Assembly: GCA_017554485.1 (NCBI GenBank)
Contig: JAFZIG010000172.1
Location: 1-38,413 of the forward strand
Origin: Acidaminococcaceae bacterium
Lineage (GTDB): Bacteria; Bacillota; Negativicutes; Acidaminococcales; Acidaminococcaceae
Length of the DNA: 38,413 nucleotides
Direction of reading: 5' to 3'
Shown in pieces: positions 6,837 to 15,019 of this stretch. How positions within the stretch are numbered: position 1 is the first letter of the stretch; every line of letters starts with the position of its first letter. The position numbers and the translations under genes were made by a program. The notes under the pieces are model-generated. The model saw only the letters and a list, made by a program, of their open reading frames with translations, made no database searches and was not told the DNA's origin.

Positions 6837-9485
6837 TTATTTCTTATCAAACTTGAACCCTATCTCCGTTTTGGCAGCCATATCGCCCAGCACGTTCTTC
6901 ATGATCTTTTCTTTTGACGGAACATCGTTCACCGAAAGAATCTTCAGATTCTCAATCCCCGTCAGGTTCATGGCGTGTTCCACCAGCACTTCCTGGAGCA
7001 GCTTGTCAATAAAGCGGCCGTTGCCGAAATCCTTCCGGGATGAAACGCCCTTTATGCATTCAAGGATTGCGTCCCTTACCCCGTCTTCCAGGACGAACCC
7101 GGCCTTCTTAACCTTACGGCAGAAGATCTCCACCAGCTCTTCGTCGCTGTAATCATGGAACTCAAAGGTGTAGCCGATGCGGGATTTCATACCCGGATTG
7201 GTGTCCACGAACTTCTCCATCTGGTCTTTGTAACCGGCAAAGATCACCACCAGCCTGTCTTTGTGGTCTTCCATCATCTTGATCAGGACGGACAGGGCTT
7301 CCTTCCCGTAGTCGTTGGCACCGGAATCCCCGCTGCCGTCGGTGATGGCATAGGCTTCATCGATGAACAGCACGCCGTCCAGCGCGTTTTCAATCAGTTC
7401 TTTCGTCTTGGGGCCCGTCTGCCCCAGATACTTGGCAATCATGTCCGTGCTCTGGATCTCCGTAAACTTGTCTTTTTTACAGACGCCGCAGTGATACAGC
7501 ATCTTGGCCACGATGCGAGCCACCGTGGTCTTGCCGGTGCCCGGGTTGCCCGTGAACATCATGTGGTAGTTGGAAGCGGGGATATCCATTTTGAATTCCT
7601 TTGCCTGCTGGACAAAACGGACGAAACGGTTGAACCGGACCATCTGTTCCTTCACGTCTTCCAGACCTACCATGTCATTCAGCGCTTCTTCAAAGGTCTT
7701 GTTGTTGCGGGTGTTGAAGTCGGCAGGCAGATGCCTGGTGGATTTCACGCAGTCAGAAAGGTAACAGGCCAGAGAATCATTCTTAAACGGGAAATAGCCG
7801 GTATTGCGGGACACGTAATCCATAAATTCGTTCTTGCCCACATACATGTCCGTACCTTCCATCATCCTGATGAACTTCTGGTACAGCTCTTCCGGCGAAT
7901 CGGAAGGGATCACGATCTGATGTTCCCTGAACAGCGTGGTAAAAGTAATATCCAGCTTCATGAATTCGTCCAGTTCTTTCTGGTCCCCCGTCAGGATAAT
8001 ATAGGAATTGGGACGGTAATCCCGCAGGACCTGCAGGCAGTATTCCAGCATGCGGGAACGGTTATGGGTGTAATCCGGATTGGTAAATTTCAAAGGATAC
8101 CGCAGCCAGAAGGAAAGCCCGTCCAGGATATAGATCATGTTCGTCTTCGGTTCCGCGAAATCCACATTAAAAGAATCCGAAAAGCCGTCGCCGGCCCCAA
8201 CCATCAGGGACTCCATGAAATCCGTGATGGAAATGGAAGCACAGGCGGAACTCAGATAAGGGCTTTTTACCTGCAGTGCGGTGGAAAGCATCTCCGCCTT
8301 TTCCTTTATCGCCATCTTATCCGAGCCCACGATGGAACCGTAAAAGCCTTTGATGTTTTCCCCCAGCCGGAACTCCTTGTCTATCTGCTTAACCGCTTCT
8401 TCTTCCTCTTTCAGGCGGCGCGCCAGGTAGAGCTCATACTTTTCCTGCTGCAGCAGGTCATATACAAAGGTCACAAGACAGAACAGCATGGCGACATTGT
8501 CAATAATCTGCCCGTTGAACACGTCAAGAATGTATTCCTCCCGTCTGTCAACCTGGGAAGGAATCATAATGGTGTGCTGGAAATGATACGGTATGACAGG
8601 TTTGCCTTCGCAGATTTTCAGCAGATACTCTTCCGAAAATTCCCCTTTATAATCTTTCGAAAACAAATCGTCCAGACACAGGGGATAAGCCAGCACCAGG
8701 CGGTACGAATTTTCTTCCTTCTTGCTCCGCGTGGCGTGGGGAAGCACCGCCCCCATATCGATCATCTTTTTGGCAAAGCGCAGAGAACTCGATGAAATCT
8801 TTATCTTTTCCAGAAAGTTATCCGAGAAATGGAAGACCATGGGTTCCATGTCCCGGTAGGTCTTCATGGCCTTAGCCGCGTAATTGGCCCGCTGCCGTTT
8901 CTCCTCCTCCGGGTCTGTCTGCCGCAGGTAATAGATATACGAGGCGATGTTGGCAATGCAAAGATCGCAGTTCCTTGCCAGATAACAGCAGGGCTCTTTT
9001 TTGCTGCTGCAGGACAATAAGGATACCGAAGCATGGACGAAGCCGTCCTCTTTGCGGTTTTCCGCTTTAAACCGGCGGTTTTTAAGGCTGCATTTGGGAT
9101 TTAAACTTTCAATCTCAAAAGCCGCAAAGGATGCCACATTGGATTCCACGTCGGAATCGTACTGTTTCCCATAGGTTTCCTTGGATTCTTCGTTCACATA
9201 GTCTTCATCATAAAACAGGTCGCAGGCAGGCTGCACCTGAATCAGGTCCTTTTTGTTCTGGGACTGGAAAAAGCTGCAGGCTTTCTGCAGATAACAGGCA
9301 ATTTGATACAAAGGTTCCGGCACATCAGACAAATCGTAACCGTCCCGTAAAGACCACTTGATTTCCTGCGGTGATTTTACTGGCTGATCCCCTTTTGCGC
9401 TTGGTTTACCGGTATCGCCTGCAGGAGTGGAAACTGTATTCAACTCTTTTGCCTCGGAATCATCAGAAAACCAGTTAAAGTTCAT
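6837..9485 (-). CDS. CbxX/SpoVK-type AAA ATPase with large unknown N-terminus
   Basis: An 882-residue ATP-driven remodelling protein. The C-terminal third (about 590-880) is a CbxX/CfqX-type AAA+ module: Walker A GNPGTGKT near 645-652, Walker B LFIDEA near 705, and conserved flanks such as MVGLEDVKEQ and RIGYTFEF. This family includes rubisco activase CbbX, SpoVK and the EccA ATPases of type VII secretion. The first 590 residues match nothing I can name; they are acidic with a few cysteines (NCDLC near 170-175) and no membrane segment, so the protein is cytoplasmic. The ATG at 9485 has GGGAGGG upstream and is preferred to a GTG at 9524. No rubisco, sporulation or type VII genes are nearby; the target is unknown. 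Confidence 0.8.
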   Translation of the reverse strand: MNFNWFSDDSEAKELNTVSTPAGDTGKPSAKGDQPVKSPQEIKWSLRDGYDLSDVPEPLYQIACYLQKACSFFQSQNKKDLIQVQPACDLFYDEDYVNEESKETYGKQYDSDVESNVASFAAFEIESLNPKCSLKNRRFKAENRKEDGFVHASVSLLSCSSKKEPCCYLARNCDLCIANIASYIYYLRQTDPEEEKRQRANYAAKAMKTYRDMEPMVFHFSDNFLEKIKISSSSLRFAKKMIDMGAVLPHATRSKKEENSYRLVLAYPLCLDDLFSKDYKGEFSEEYLLKICEGKPVIPYHFQHTIMIPSQVDRREEYILDVFNGQIIDNVAMLFCLVTFVYDLLQQEKYELYLARRLKEEEEAVKQIDKEFRLGENIKGFYGSIVGSDKMAIKEKAEMLSTALQVKSPYLSSACASISITDFMESLMVGAGDGFSDSFNVDFAEPKTNMIYILDGLSFWLRYPLKFTNPDYTHNRSRMLEYCLQVLRDYRPNSYIILTGDQKELDEFMKLDITFTTLFREHQIVIPSDSPEELYQKFIRMMEGTDMYVGKNEFMDYVSRNTGYFPFKNDSLACYLSDCVKSTRHLPADFNTRNNKTFEEALNDMVGLEDVKEQMVRFNRFVRFVQQAKEFKMDIPASNYHMMFTGNPGTGKTTVARIVAKMLYHCGVCKKDKFTEIQSTDMIAKYLGQTGPKTKELIENALDGVLFIDEAYAITDGSGDSGANDYGKEALSVLIKMMEDHKDRLVVIFAGYKDQMEKFVDTNPGMKSRIGYTFEFHDYSDEELVEIFCRKVKKAGFVLEDGVRDAILECIKGVSSRKDFGNGRFIDKLLQEVLVEHAMNLTGIENLKILSVNDVPSKEKIMKNVLGDMAAKTEIGFKFDKK

Positions 9486-9596
9486 GTAAAAGCCCTCCCA
9501 TCTTAAAGAACTACTGCTGAACACCGGATTTTCAGCGGTTGTTGGGAATAATACTATTTACTTCGGATAAAAGGCCTATATTTGCTTTTAGAAGCC

Positions 9597-9625
9597 TTGA
9601 CCTTTTGTGTTTAACTCTTTATAAT
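9597..9625 (+). promoter_or_regulatory. sigma-70-type promoter for the rhodanese lipoprotein
   Basis: A -35 box TTGACC (9597-9602) and a perfect -10 box TATAAT (9620-9625) are separated by 17 bases. Transcription would begin near 9632, giving a leader of about 85 bases before the rhodanese start at 9717. Confidence 0.75.
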
Positions 9626-9716
9626 AATTCAAAGATAGTATACAAGGATATGTTTTTATATTGCAGTTTACAACTGTCTGTACTTTTTATTATAGCCTAT
9701 GTGGAGGAATATGTTA

Positions 9717-10262
9717 ATGAAAAAATCCGTAATCGCCGCCTTGGTATTATGCACCCTGGTAATCTTTACCGGCTGCGGCAGCACACCGAAAAACGCTGAG
9801 AATGATAAGAACGCAAAACCCGCGGCGACGGAACAGATAAAACCGGCTGCCGGAACGGAAAAAGGCCCGGAAGCAAAAACACCTGCAGAGAATACAGGCA
9901 ATGCGAAAGAACAAAAAGTACTGGGAGCCATTTCCCCGGAACAGGCGCTGGAGTACATGAAGAAAACCAAAAATCTGGTCATCGTTGACGTTGCCCCGCG
10001 TAAAGCCTATGATAAAGGACATTTCATCGGCGCCATCAGCATCCCTATCGAAGGCCTCAGCAAAGAAGAGGAAGATAAACGTTACAAGGAACTCATCCCC
10101 GCCGGAAAGCCGGTACTGATCCATTGCCGCAGGGCCATATTCGCGCCTAACGCCTACAAACGCATTGTAGAACTGCGTCCCGACATTCCGGAAATCTCCT
10201 ACATTAACGGCGCTCCGCTAATGCAGCCCTACAACGAATGGAAATCTACGCAGGGAAATTAA
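9717..10262 (+). CDS. rhodanese-like lipoprotein
   Basis: 181 residues. The first 20 form a lipoprotein signal with lipobox FTGC (Cys20). A low-complexity Lys/Ala/Glu/Pro linker at about 22-68 is followed by a single rhodanese domain at about 70-178. The expected catalytic cysteine is present at 137 (LIHCRRAIFA), but the loop lacks the glycine and arginine of the usual CxxGxR pattern, so sulfur transfer is uncertain. D91 and the KGHFIGAISIP stretch are family hallmarks. The ATG at 9717 is nine bases after GGAGG; the earlier ATG at 9711 is too close. It is monocistronic, with its own promoter and terminator, and should be anchored outside the cytoplasm. Its substrate is unknown. Confidence 0.87.
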   Translation: MKKSVIAALVLCTLVIFTGCGSTPKNAENDKNAKPAATEQIKPAAGTEKGPEAKTPAENTGNAKEQKVLGAISPEQALEYMKKTKNLVIVDVAPRKAYDKGHFIGAISIPIEGLSKEEEDKRYKELIPAGKPVLIHCRRAIFAPNAYKRIVELRPDIPEISYINGAPLMQPYNEWKSTQGN

Positions 10263-10280
10263 TACATTTTTAAAATGATA

Positions 10281-10332
10281 AAACGGCTCCGTGCCGCTGA
10301 TTTTCTTCAGCTGTACGGAGCCGTTTCTTTTT
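10281..10332 (+). terminator. intrinsic terminator of the rhodanese gene
   Basis: Perfect 12-bp arms AAACGGCTCCGT (10281-10292) and ACGGAGCCGTTT (10315-10326), an inner GCTGA/TCAGC stem, then CTTTTT. The opposite strand also ends in a T-rich stretch, so it can serve the convergent EamA gene too. Confidence 0.93.
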
Positions 10333-10411
10333 GATGTACTGTTTTCTATTTCTGCCAATGAGGACAATATACGCTGTCGAACGCAGATGCTTTCAGAAAT
10401 TTGTTTAAAAA

Positions 10412-11269
10412 CTATCCTGCCTTGTTTTTATGTGTAACACTGAGATACAGGGAACTGAGTATGATCAGCGCTCCGCCGCATAAAGACGACGCCAGTATCG
10501 GCTCGTCAAAAAACAGCCTGCCCCATAAGATATTCAGAAACACGCCTAAATACATAACAAAACTGACCAGTACCTGGTTCGTCAGTCCGTATGCCTGTGT
10601 CATAAAAGCCTGGGCCAGCAGCGAGGATAACGCGACGCCCAGTAATAAAAACCATTCCGCTCTATCCGGCTGGTGAAAGCTGTCGTACATCTGGACCGCG
10701 CCGAACAATGTGCTGAAAATAAATAAATAACTGATGATCTCCCAGGCGTTATGCCCGCCCTTTTTATATAGCTGATGGATCGTCGTATTGACGATAGCGG
10801 TACAAAAAGCGGAGGCAATAGCCAGCAGCGCATAAAACGAAAACGAATTAAATTCCCACGGACGCAATACCAGACTGATGCCTGCCACGATCGCGACAAT
10901 CGGTAAAACTGCGTTCCGGGGGAATTTTTCATGCAGGTAAAAAATGGAAATCAGCAAAACAAAAAAAGAAGACAGTTTTGCCAAAATGGAAACATCCCCC
11001 AACGGCATCCCGGAAGAAATCGCACAGAACAGGAAGCTCATGGCGAGCCCCCCGAAAATTCCCCGCATGATCAAATCGGTTCTGTCTTTTTTGGCATAAT
11101 GATAACCCAGCTTTTGCATGATACACTGGATAAAGATAAAACCGATGACACTGCGAAAGAACACGATTTCCCCGCTTCCCATGGTAGCGCTGAGCATCTT
11201 GGTAAAAATGTACATGACGCTGAACATGAAAGCGGAAAGGATAGCGTAGACGATTCCGATATTGAACAA
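10412..11269 (-). CDS. EamA/DMT-family permease
   Basis: About 285 residues with ten hydrophobic helices in two EamA repeats (for example MYIFTKML, SILAKLSSFFVLLISIFYL). It is the last gene of the tripartite transporter operon, after tctA. An upstream extension to 11308 would read through the GC-rich hairpin that follows tctA, so it was not used. The TTG at 11269, a few bases after AGGTGA, is the most likely start, with a GTG at 11278 as alternative. It may export a product of the operon's metabolism; that is inference. It is only distantly similar to the other EamA protein in this window. Confidence 0.82.
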   Translation of the reverse strand: MFNIGIVYAILSAFMFSVMYIFTKMLSATMGSGEIVFFRSVIGFIFIQCIMQKLGYHYAKKDRTDLIMRGIFGGLAMSFLFCAISSGMPLGDVSILAKLSSFFVLLISIFYLHEKFPRNAVLPIVAIVAGISLVLRPWEFNSFSFYALLAIASAFCTAIVNTTIHQLYKKGGHNAWEIISYLFIFSTLFGAVQMYDSFHQPDRAEWFLLLGVALSSLLAQAFMTQAYGLTNQVLVSFVMYLGVFLNILWGRLFFDEPILASSLCGGALIILSSLYLSVTHKNKAG

Positions 11270-11290
11270 AACTATCACCTGGATTACTTG

Positions 11291-11316
11291 AAGCCGGCAT
11301 GCGAACATGCCGGCTT
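11291..11316 (-). terminator. GC-rich hairpin with TTCG loop after tctA
   Basis: A perfect 11-bp stem, AAGCCGGCATG and CATGCCGGCTT, with a four-base loop that reads TTCG on the transcribed strand, the very stable UUCG tetraloop. It begins 10 bases after the tctA stop. No T-run follows, so it is more likely an RNA-stability or partial-termination element that lowers EamA expression than a full terminator. Confidence 0.6.
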
Positions 11317-11326
11317 ATAGTACATA

Positions 11327-12835
11327 TTAAGCTTCTTTATTCTCTTGTTTTTTCTTAGCAAAACGGCTGCTGATGATGGGCCAGGCGATGGACATCACGA
11401 TCAGCGCCATCAGGATGAGGCAGATCGGGCGCCCGAAATAATAGCCCACCATGTCGCCTCTGGACATAACTCTGGAAAGCATCAGACCTCTTTCCGCCGT
11501 ACTGCCGAGAATCAGACCCAGGATCAGGGCCGGCGATGAAAAGTCGTACTTATCCATCAAAAAACCTAACAGCCCGAAAAAGATGGCTACGTACACATCG
11601 AACATGGAACCGTTGATGGCGTAGGAACCGATCAGGGATAAGGGAAGCACCACCGGCATCAGAATGGAGTTGGGGATCCGGGTTACGTTTACCACATACT
11701 TGGCAATGGCAAGCCCTACAAAGATCATCAGGATATTGGATAAAGCAAAACCGGCCAGAATGGAATAGGTTATGTCCGCCTGATCGGTAAACAGCTTGCT
11801 GCCCGGAACCAAGCCGTGGATCAGCATGCCGCCCAGAATGATCGCCGCCACCGGGCTGCCCGGTATGGACAGCGTCATCAGGGGGATCATGGCGCCGCCG
11901 GTAACCGCATTATTACCGGCTTCGCAGGCTGCCAGCCCTTCCAGCGAGCCGTTGCCGAATTCTTCCTGATGTTTGGAACGCTTCTTGGCCTGGTCATAGG
12001 CGATCCAGGAACCGATGTTGCCGCCGGCGCCGGGTAAGATACCTACGATGATTCCCACTACGGAAGAAACGATCCAGTTCACAAGGTAACGGGGAACTTC
12101 GCTGAGCGTCGGTAACATTTTGGTCCCCAGCGTCGCGTTGTGCCGTTCCAGTAACGACTTATTGGCATTTTTATAATCTTCGCAGTTACTGAGCACAACC
12201 GATATGGTAAACAAACCGATCAGGGCAGGAACCATCTGGAGCCCGCTCATCAGGTTATCAGAGCCGAAGGTATACCGGTGGACGCCGGTAATGTTATCCA
12301 CGCCGATGGTCGCCAGCAAAAGGCCTACCGCGCCCATCAGCAAGCCCTTGGTCATGGACTTGCCGGCCAGGCTGCCGATAACGGTCAGACCGAAAATCGA
12401 AATAAGAAAGCTTTCCGGCTCACTGAACTTTAAGCTGATCATCGCCAGAGGCGGCGCAATCAGCAAAAGCGCCACGGCGCTGATGAAACCGCCGATACCG
12501 GAAGAAAGCATCGACATGCCCACCGCTTCCAGGCCGCGCCCTTTTTTAGTCAGGGGATACCCTTCCATGGCAGTCGCCGCATTGGCAGGCGTACCGGGCG
12601 TATGCAGGAGGATGGCCGAAATGGAACCGCCTGTCATGGCCGATGTATAAATCGCCATCAGCATGACCAGCGCTGCAATCGGAGACATGGAATAGGTAAC
12701 CGGCAGAAGCAGGGCGATTGCCATAGCGCCGCTCAGCCCCGGCATCGCACCCACGACCATGCCGCCGACAACACCGACGACAAGCCCTATCAGGACATTC
12801 GTTGACATCAAATTGCTTAATACTGTTTCAAACAA
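11327..12835 (-). CDS. tctA: tripartite tricarboxylate transporter, large membrane subunit
   Basis: 502 residues and about 11-12 membrane helices; the TctA subunit forms the carboxylate-conducting channel of TTT transporters. Diagnostic stretches are GAMPGLSGAMAIALLLP near the N-terminus, TPGTPANAATAMEGYPL near residue 80, the internal repeat GILPGAGGNIGSWIAY, and SIPGSPVAAIILGGML. The start is a TTG at 12835 seven bases after AGGAGG; extending to 12904 would run into the end of tctB and is not supported. It follows tctB by 22 bases. It works with TctB and the extracytoplasmic binding protein TctC encoded just upstream. Confidence 0.93.
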   Translation of the reverse strand: MFETVLSNLMSTNVLIGLVVGVVGGMVVGAMPGLSGAMAIALLLPVTYSMSPIAALVMLMAIYTSAMTGGSISAILLHTPGTPANAATAMEGYPLTKKGRGLEAVGMSMLSSGIGGFISAVALLLIAPPLAMISLKFSEPESFLISIFGLTVIGSLAGKSMTKGLLMGAVGLLLATIGVDNITGVHRYTFGSDNLMSGLQMVPALIGLFTISVVLSNCEDYKNANKSLLERHNATLGTKMLPTLSEVPRYLVNWIVSSVVGIIVGILPGAGGNIGSWIAYDQAKKRSKHQEEFGNGSLEGLAACEAGNNAVTGGAMIPLMTLSIPGSPVAAIILGGMLIHGLVPGSKLFTDQADITYSILAGFALSNILMIFVGLAIAKYVVNVTRIPNSILMPVVLPLSLIGSYAINGSMFDVYVAIFFGLLGFLMDKYDFSSPALILGLILGSTAERGLMLSRVMSRGDMVGYYFGRPICLILMALIVMSIAWPIISSRFAKKKQENKEA

Positions 12836-12857
12836 AGCAGCTGCCTCCTTTCTTTGT

Positions 12858-13292
12858 TTACGGCATCTGTAATTCCAGTTGCATGACAAACAGGACGTAA
12901 ACAAACAAATTCAGTCCGGCAGTGACGCCTATCAAAGCCAGCCAGTTGCGCTGGCCCAACGCATACATGCTCAGAGGGCAAAAAATCGCAGTGGCGATAA
13001 AGAAGCCCGCATGTGCCATCAACACCGCATAAAGGGTAATGGCAGCCAATGTCAGGACCGGCGCTATCGCTTTGGTAAAATCCGCTTCTTTAGCCTCGGT
13101 ATTCTCCTTCATCTTTTTAAAGCCGTTAGCCATGACCAGCGCTGTAAAAATAACGATCAGAATGATAACAGCTTTTGGCCAAAGCGCGGCATCGGGGTTA
13201 TCAAAGCCGGACGCCATATTATAACTGATGGCGGAGATGATGAGAAGGATAATACCTGCCACAATGTCCGCATTAATCGTTTTTAAATTCAT
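12858..13292 (-). CDS. tctB: tripartite tricarboxylate transporter, small membrane subunit
   Basis: 144 residues with four predicted membrane helices, in the size range and position expected for TctB. The helix near 10-25 begins DIVAGIILLIISAISY and is followed by AALWPKAVIILI, a typical TctB pattern. The ATG is preceded by GGGAGG. It lies between tctC and tctA on the same strand; a stem-loop in the 87-base gap after tctC probably makes expression of the membrane subunits lower than that of the binding protein. Confidence 0.88.
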   Translation of the reverse strand: MNLKTINADIVAGIILLIISAISYNMASGFDNPDAALWPKAVIILIVIFTALVMANGFKKMKENTEAKEADFTKAIAPVLTLAAITLYAVLMAHAGFFIATAIFCPLSMYALGQRNWLALIGVTAGLNLFVYVLFVMQLELQMP

Positions 13293-13312
13293 AGAAGCCT
13301 CCCATGGGAAGA

Positions 13313-13353
13313 AAGACCAAGCTGCTGTCAGATAGTATTGGCAGCCTGGTCTT
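13313..13353 (-). promoter_or_regulatory. stem-loop between tctC and tctB
   Basis: Arms AAGACCAAGCTGC (13313-13325) and GCAGCCTGGTCTT (13341-13353) form a 13-bp stem with one G-U pair on the transcribed strand and a 15-base loop. It sits 26 bases after the tctC stop and 20 before tctB. Without a T-run it probably protects the tctC message or slows polymerase, a common arrangement for making binding proteins in excess. Confidence 0.65.
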
Positions 13354-13379
13354 GCGTTAATCAGACTTGAATGAAGAGA

Positions 13380-14378
13380 TTATTTTTTCTTCCATCCCAG
13401 AACGTCCATGAAGGATTTCATGGAAGCTTCCTGTTCTTTTGCATAAGAAGTGAACTTGGCCATATCCATGTAGTTCACCGGTTGGCCCAGGGATTCCATC
13501 TTCTTAACAAATTCAGGATTGTTGATGCACTTGTTCATTGCCTGGTTCCATCTGTCAACGACAGCCTTGTCGGTACCGGCTTTCAGGGCAAAGCCTCTGT
13601 CGGACGGGGAAAGGATGCTCTTGTCTTTCATTAATTCGTTAAAGGTAGGAACATTCGGTAAGAGAGAGGAACGTTTGTCGGCGAATACGCACAATACTTT
13701 CAGCTCGCCGGATTTGTAAGCCTGCAGGATGTTGCCGATGGAACCCCAGCCCACATCCAGGTGACGGCCTAACAGGGAAGAATGAACATCCGCCCAGCCT
13801 GCCTGATGAACGTGTTTGATCTTCAGGCCGAGTTTTCTTTCCATATCGATGGCAACCAGATGCTGGTTGGAGCCAAGTCCTGCGTCGCCGGAGAGCAGTT
13901 CGTTGGCTTTGCCGTATTCTACAAAGCTCTGCAGATCTTTGAAACGGTCGTCTTTGCCGTTAACTACCAGGCAGCCCCAGTCGCTGATCTCATTGGCCAG
14001 GAAAATGAAGCTGTCCAGGTTTTCTTTTCTGTTCTGCTTCGGATCCAGGTAGGAATATACGGAAGGAACGTTCATCTGGGCAATGGTGTAGCCGTCAGCC
14101 GGAGCTTTCAGCAGTTCGCCCCAGGCGATCCAGCCGTTGGCGCCGGTGGTGTTGACAACCGTAATTTTAACGCCCAGGTCTTTTTCGAGATACGGGGTCA
14201 GGTTACGGATCGCGATATCCGCAGCGCCGCCTGCCTTCCAGGGGCAGATCATCTTAATGCCGTGGCTTGGGAATTTGGCATCAGCCTTTTTCGCGTCGCC
14301 GCCGGATTTGCCGCCGCCGCAAGCTGTCAGTACCAGTGTCATAACAATCGTCAATAATGCTACTAATAGTTTTTTCAT
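13380..14378 (-). CDS. tctC: tripartite tricarboxylate transporter substrate-binding lipoprotein
   Basis: 332 residues of the TctC/Bug family, which binds carboxylates or related acids outside the cytoplasm and delivers them to TctA/TctB. A lipoprotein signal with lipobox LTAC ends at Cys20, followed by a Gly/Lys-rich linker. Mature landmarks are ICPWKAGGAADIAIRNL near 50-65, VVNTTGANGWIAWGELL near 75-95, and GDAGLGSNQHL near 165. Its ATG follows GAAGGGA. The binding loop does not show which acid is carried. Neighbours encode an aldolase and a hydroxyacid dehydrogenase, so a hydroxy- or oxo-carboxylate is a reasonable guess. Confidence 0.92.
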   Translation of the reverse strand: MKKLLVALLTIVMTLVLTACGGGKSGGDAKKADAKFPSHGIKMICPWKAGGAADIAIRNLTPYLEKDLGVKITVVNTTGANGWIAWGELLKAPADGYTIAQMNVPSVYSYLDPKQNRKENLDSFIFLANEISDWGCLVVNGKDDRFKDLQSFVEYGKANELLSGDAGLGSNQHLVAIDMERKLGLKIKHVHQAGWADVHSSLLGRHLDVGWGSIGNILQAYKSGELKVLCVFADKRSSLLPNVPTFNELMKDKSILSPSDRGFALKAGTDKAVVDRWNQAMNKCINNPEFVKKMESLGQPVNYMDMAKFTSYAKEQEASMKSFMDVLGWKKK

Positions 14379-14395
14379 GATTTCCCTTCTTTCAT

Positions 14396-14950
14396 TTAAC
14401 CTTTTTTACGTAAACCGAATACTGTGCATTTAAACACAAAATCATCAATGGTGCGAACAAAATAGGATTCCGCCGTCTGGTTTGACTTATCCCCTTCAAA
14501 AGAGTGTGTTGCAATCAAATGAACTATCTTGTCCGGAAGACCGGTCTCCGCCGCCATGATAGCGCCTGCCAGCGGATGCCGCATCAGAAACGAATTATCG
14601 CTGTGGGCAACCTTGCCGTCTTTCAGGGCAAATTCAGTGAATTTCCCTAAATCGTGCAGTAGCGCCCCGCTTACCACGATATCCCGTTCAAACACCACAC
14701 CGTTCGCCTTGTAGAATTTCTCCAGCAGATCAAACTGCGCCATGCAGGCCTGCGTCACCTTGCGGATATGTTCCACCAGGTTGCAGGAACAGTCCCAGTT
14801 CAGGGTTACCGGAGCCATGGCGATGTTTTCCGCATTCCAGCCGCCGCGGTCAAAGGCCAGCAGGAACGCGTCAACGCTCAATTCTCGCAACGCCCGGTCC
14901 TTGATCTCGTTCAGTTCGGGAAACAATTGCAACATTTCATCTCTGGTCAA
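14396..14950 (-). CDS. HD-domain phosphohydrolase
   Basis: 184 residues. The metal-binding HD motif is in SGALLHDLGKF, with a preceding histidine in LVEHIRKV and a later one in RHPLAGAIM, as in HD hydrolases acting on nucleotides or other phosphate esters. No membrane segment. The TTG at 14950 is preferred because it stands seven bases after AAAGGAGG; the nearby ATG is part of that ribosome binding site. It lies between the dehydrogenase and tctC within the same operon. HD proteins of this size are often found in catabolic clusters with aldolases and transporters; the substrate is not evident. Confidence 0.82.
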   Translation of the reverse strand: MTRDEMLQLFPELNEIKDRALRELSVDAFLLAFDRGGWNAENIAMAPVTLNWDCSCNLVEHIRKVTQACMAQFDLLEKFYKANGVVFERDIVVSGALLHDLGKFTEFALKDGKVAHSDNSFLMRHPLAGAIMAAETGLPDKIVHLIATHSFEGDKSNQTAESYFVRTIDDFVFKCTVFGLRKKG

Positions 14951-15019
14951 AGACTCTCCTCCTTTCATAGATTCTGTTTTTATATTTATAAACTGAATAT
15001 CCAAACCGAAAACCTGTTG

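Noticed and set aside
7155..8795. Long open frame on the plus strand opposite the AAA ATPase
   Set aside because: It is antisense to a clearly coding gene, its product is rich in His, Arg and Phe without recognisable domains, and it has no ribosome binding site.
9539..9799. 86-residue open frame upstream of and overlapping the rhodanese gene
   Set aside because: It overlaps the promoter and the start of the real gene in another frame and has no ribosome binding site.
11270..11308. N-terminal extension of the EamA permease to 11308
   Set aside because: The extra codons are encoded by the GC-rich hairpin after tctA; the start signal lies downstream of it.
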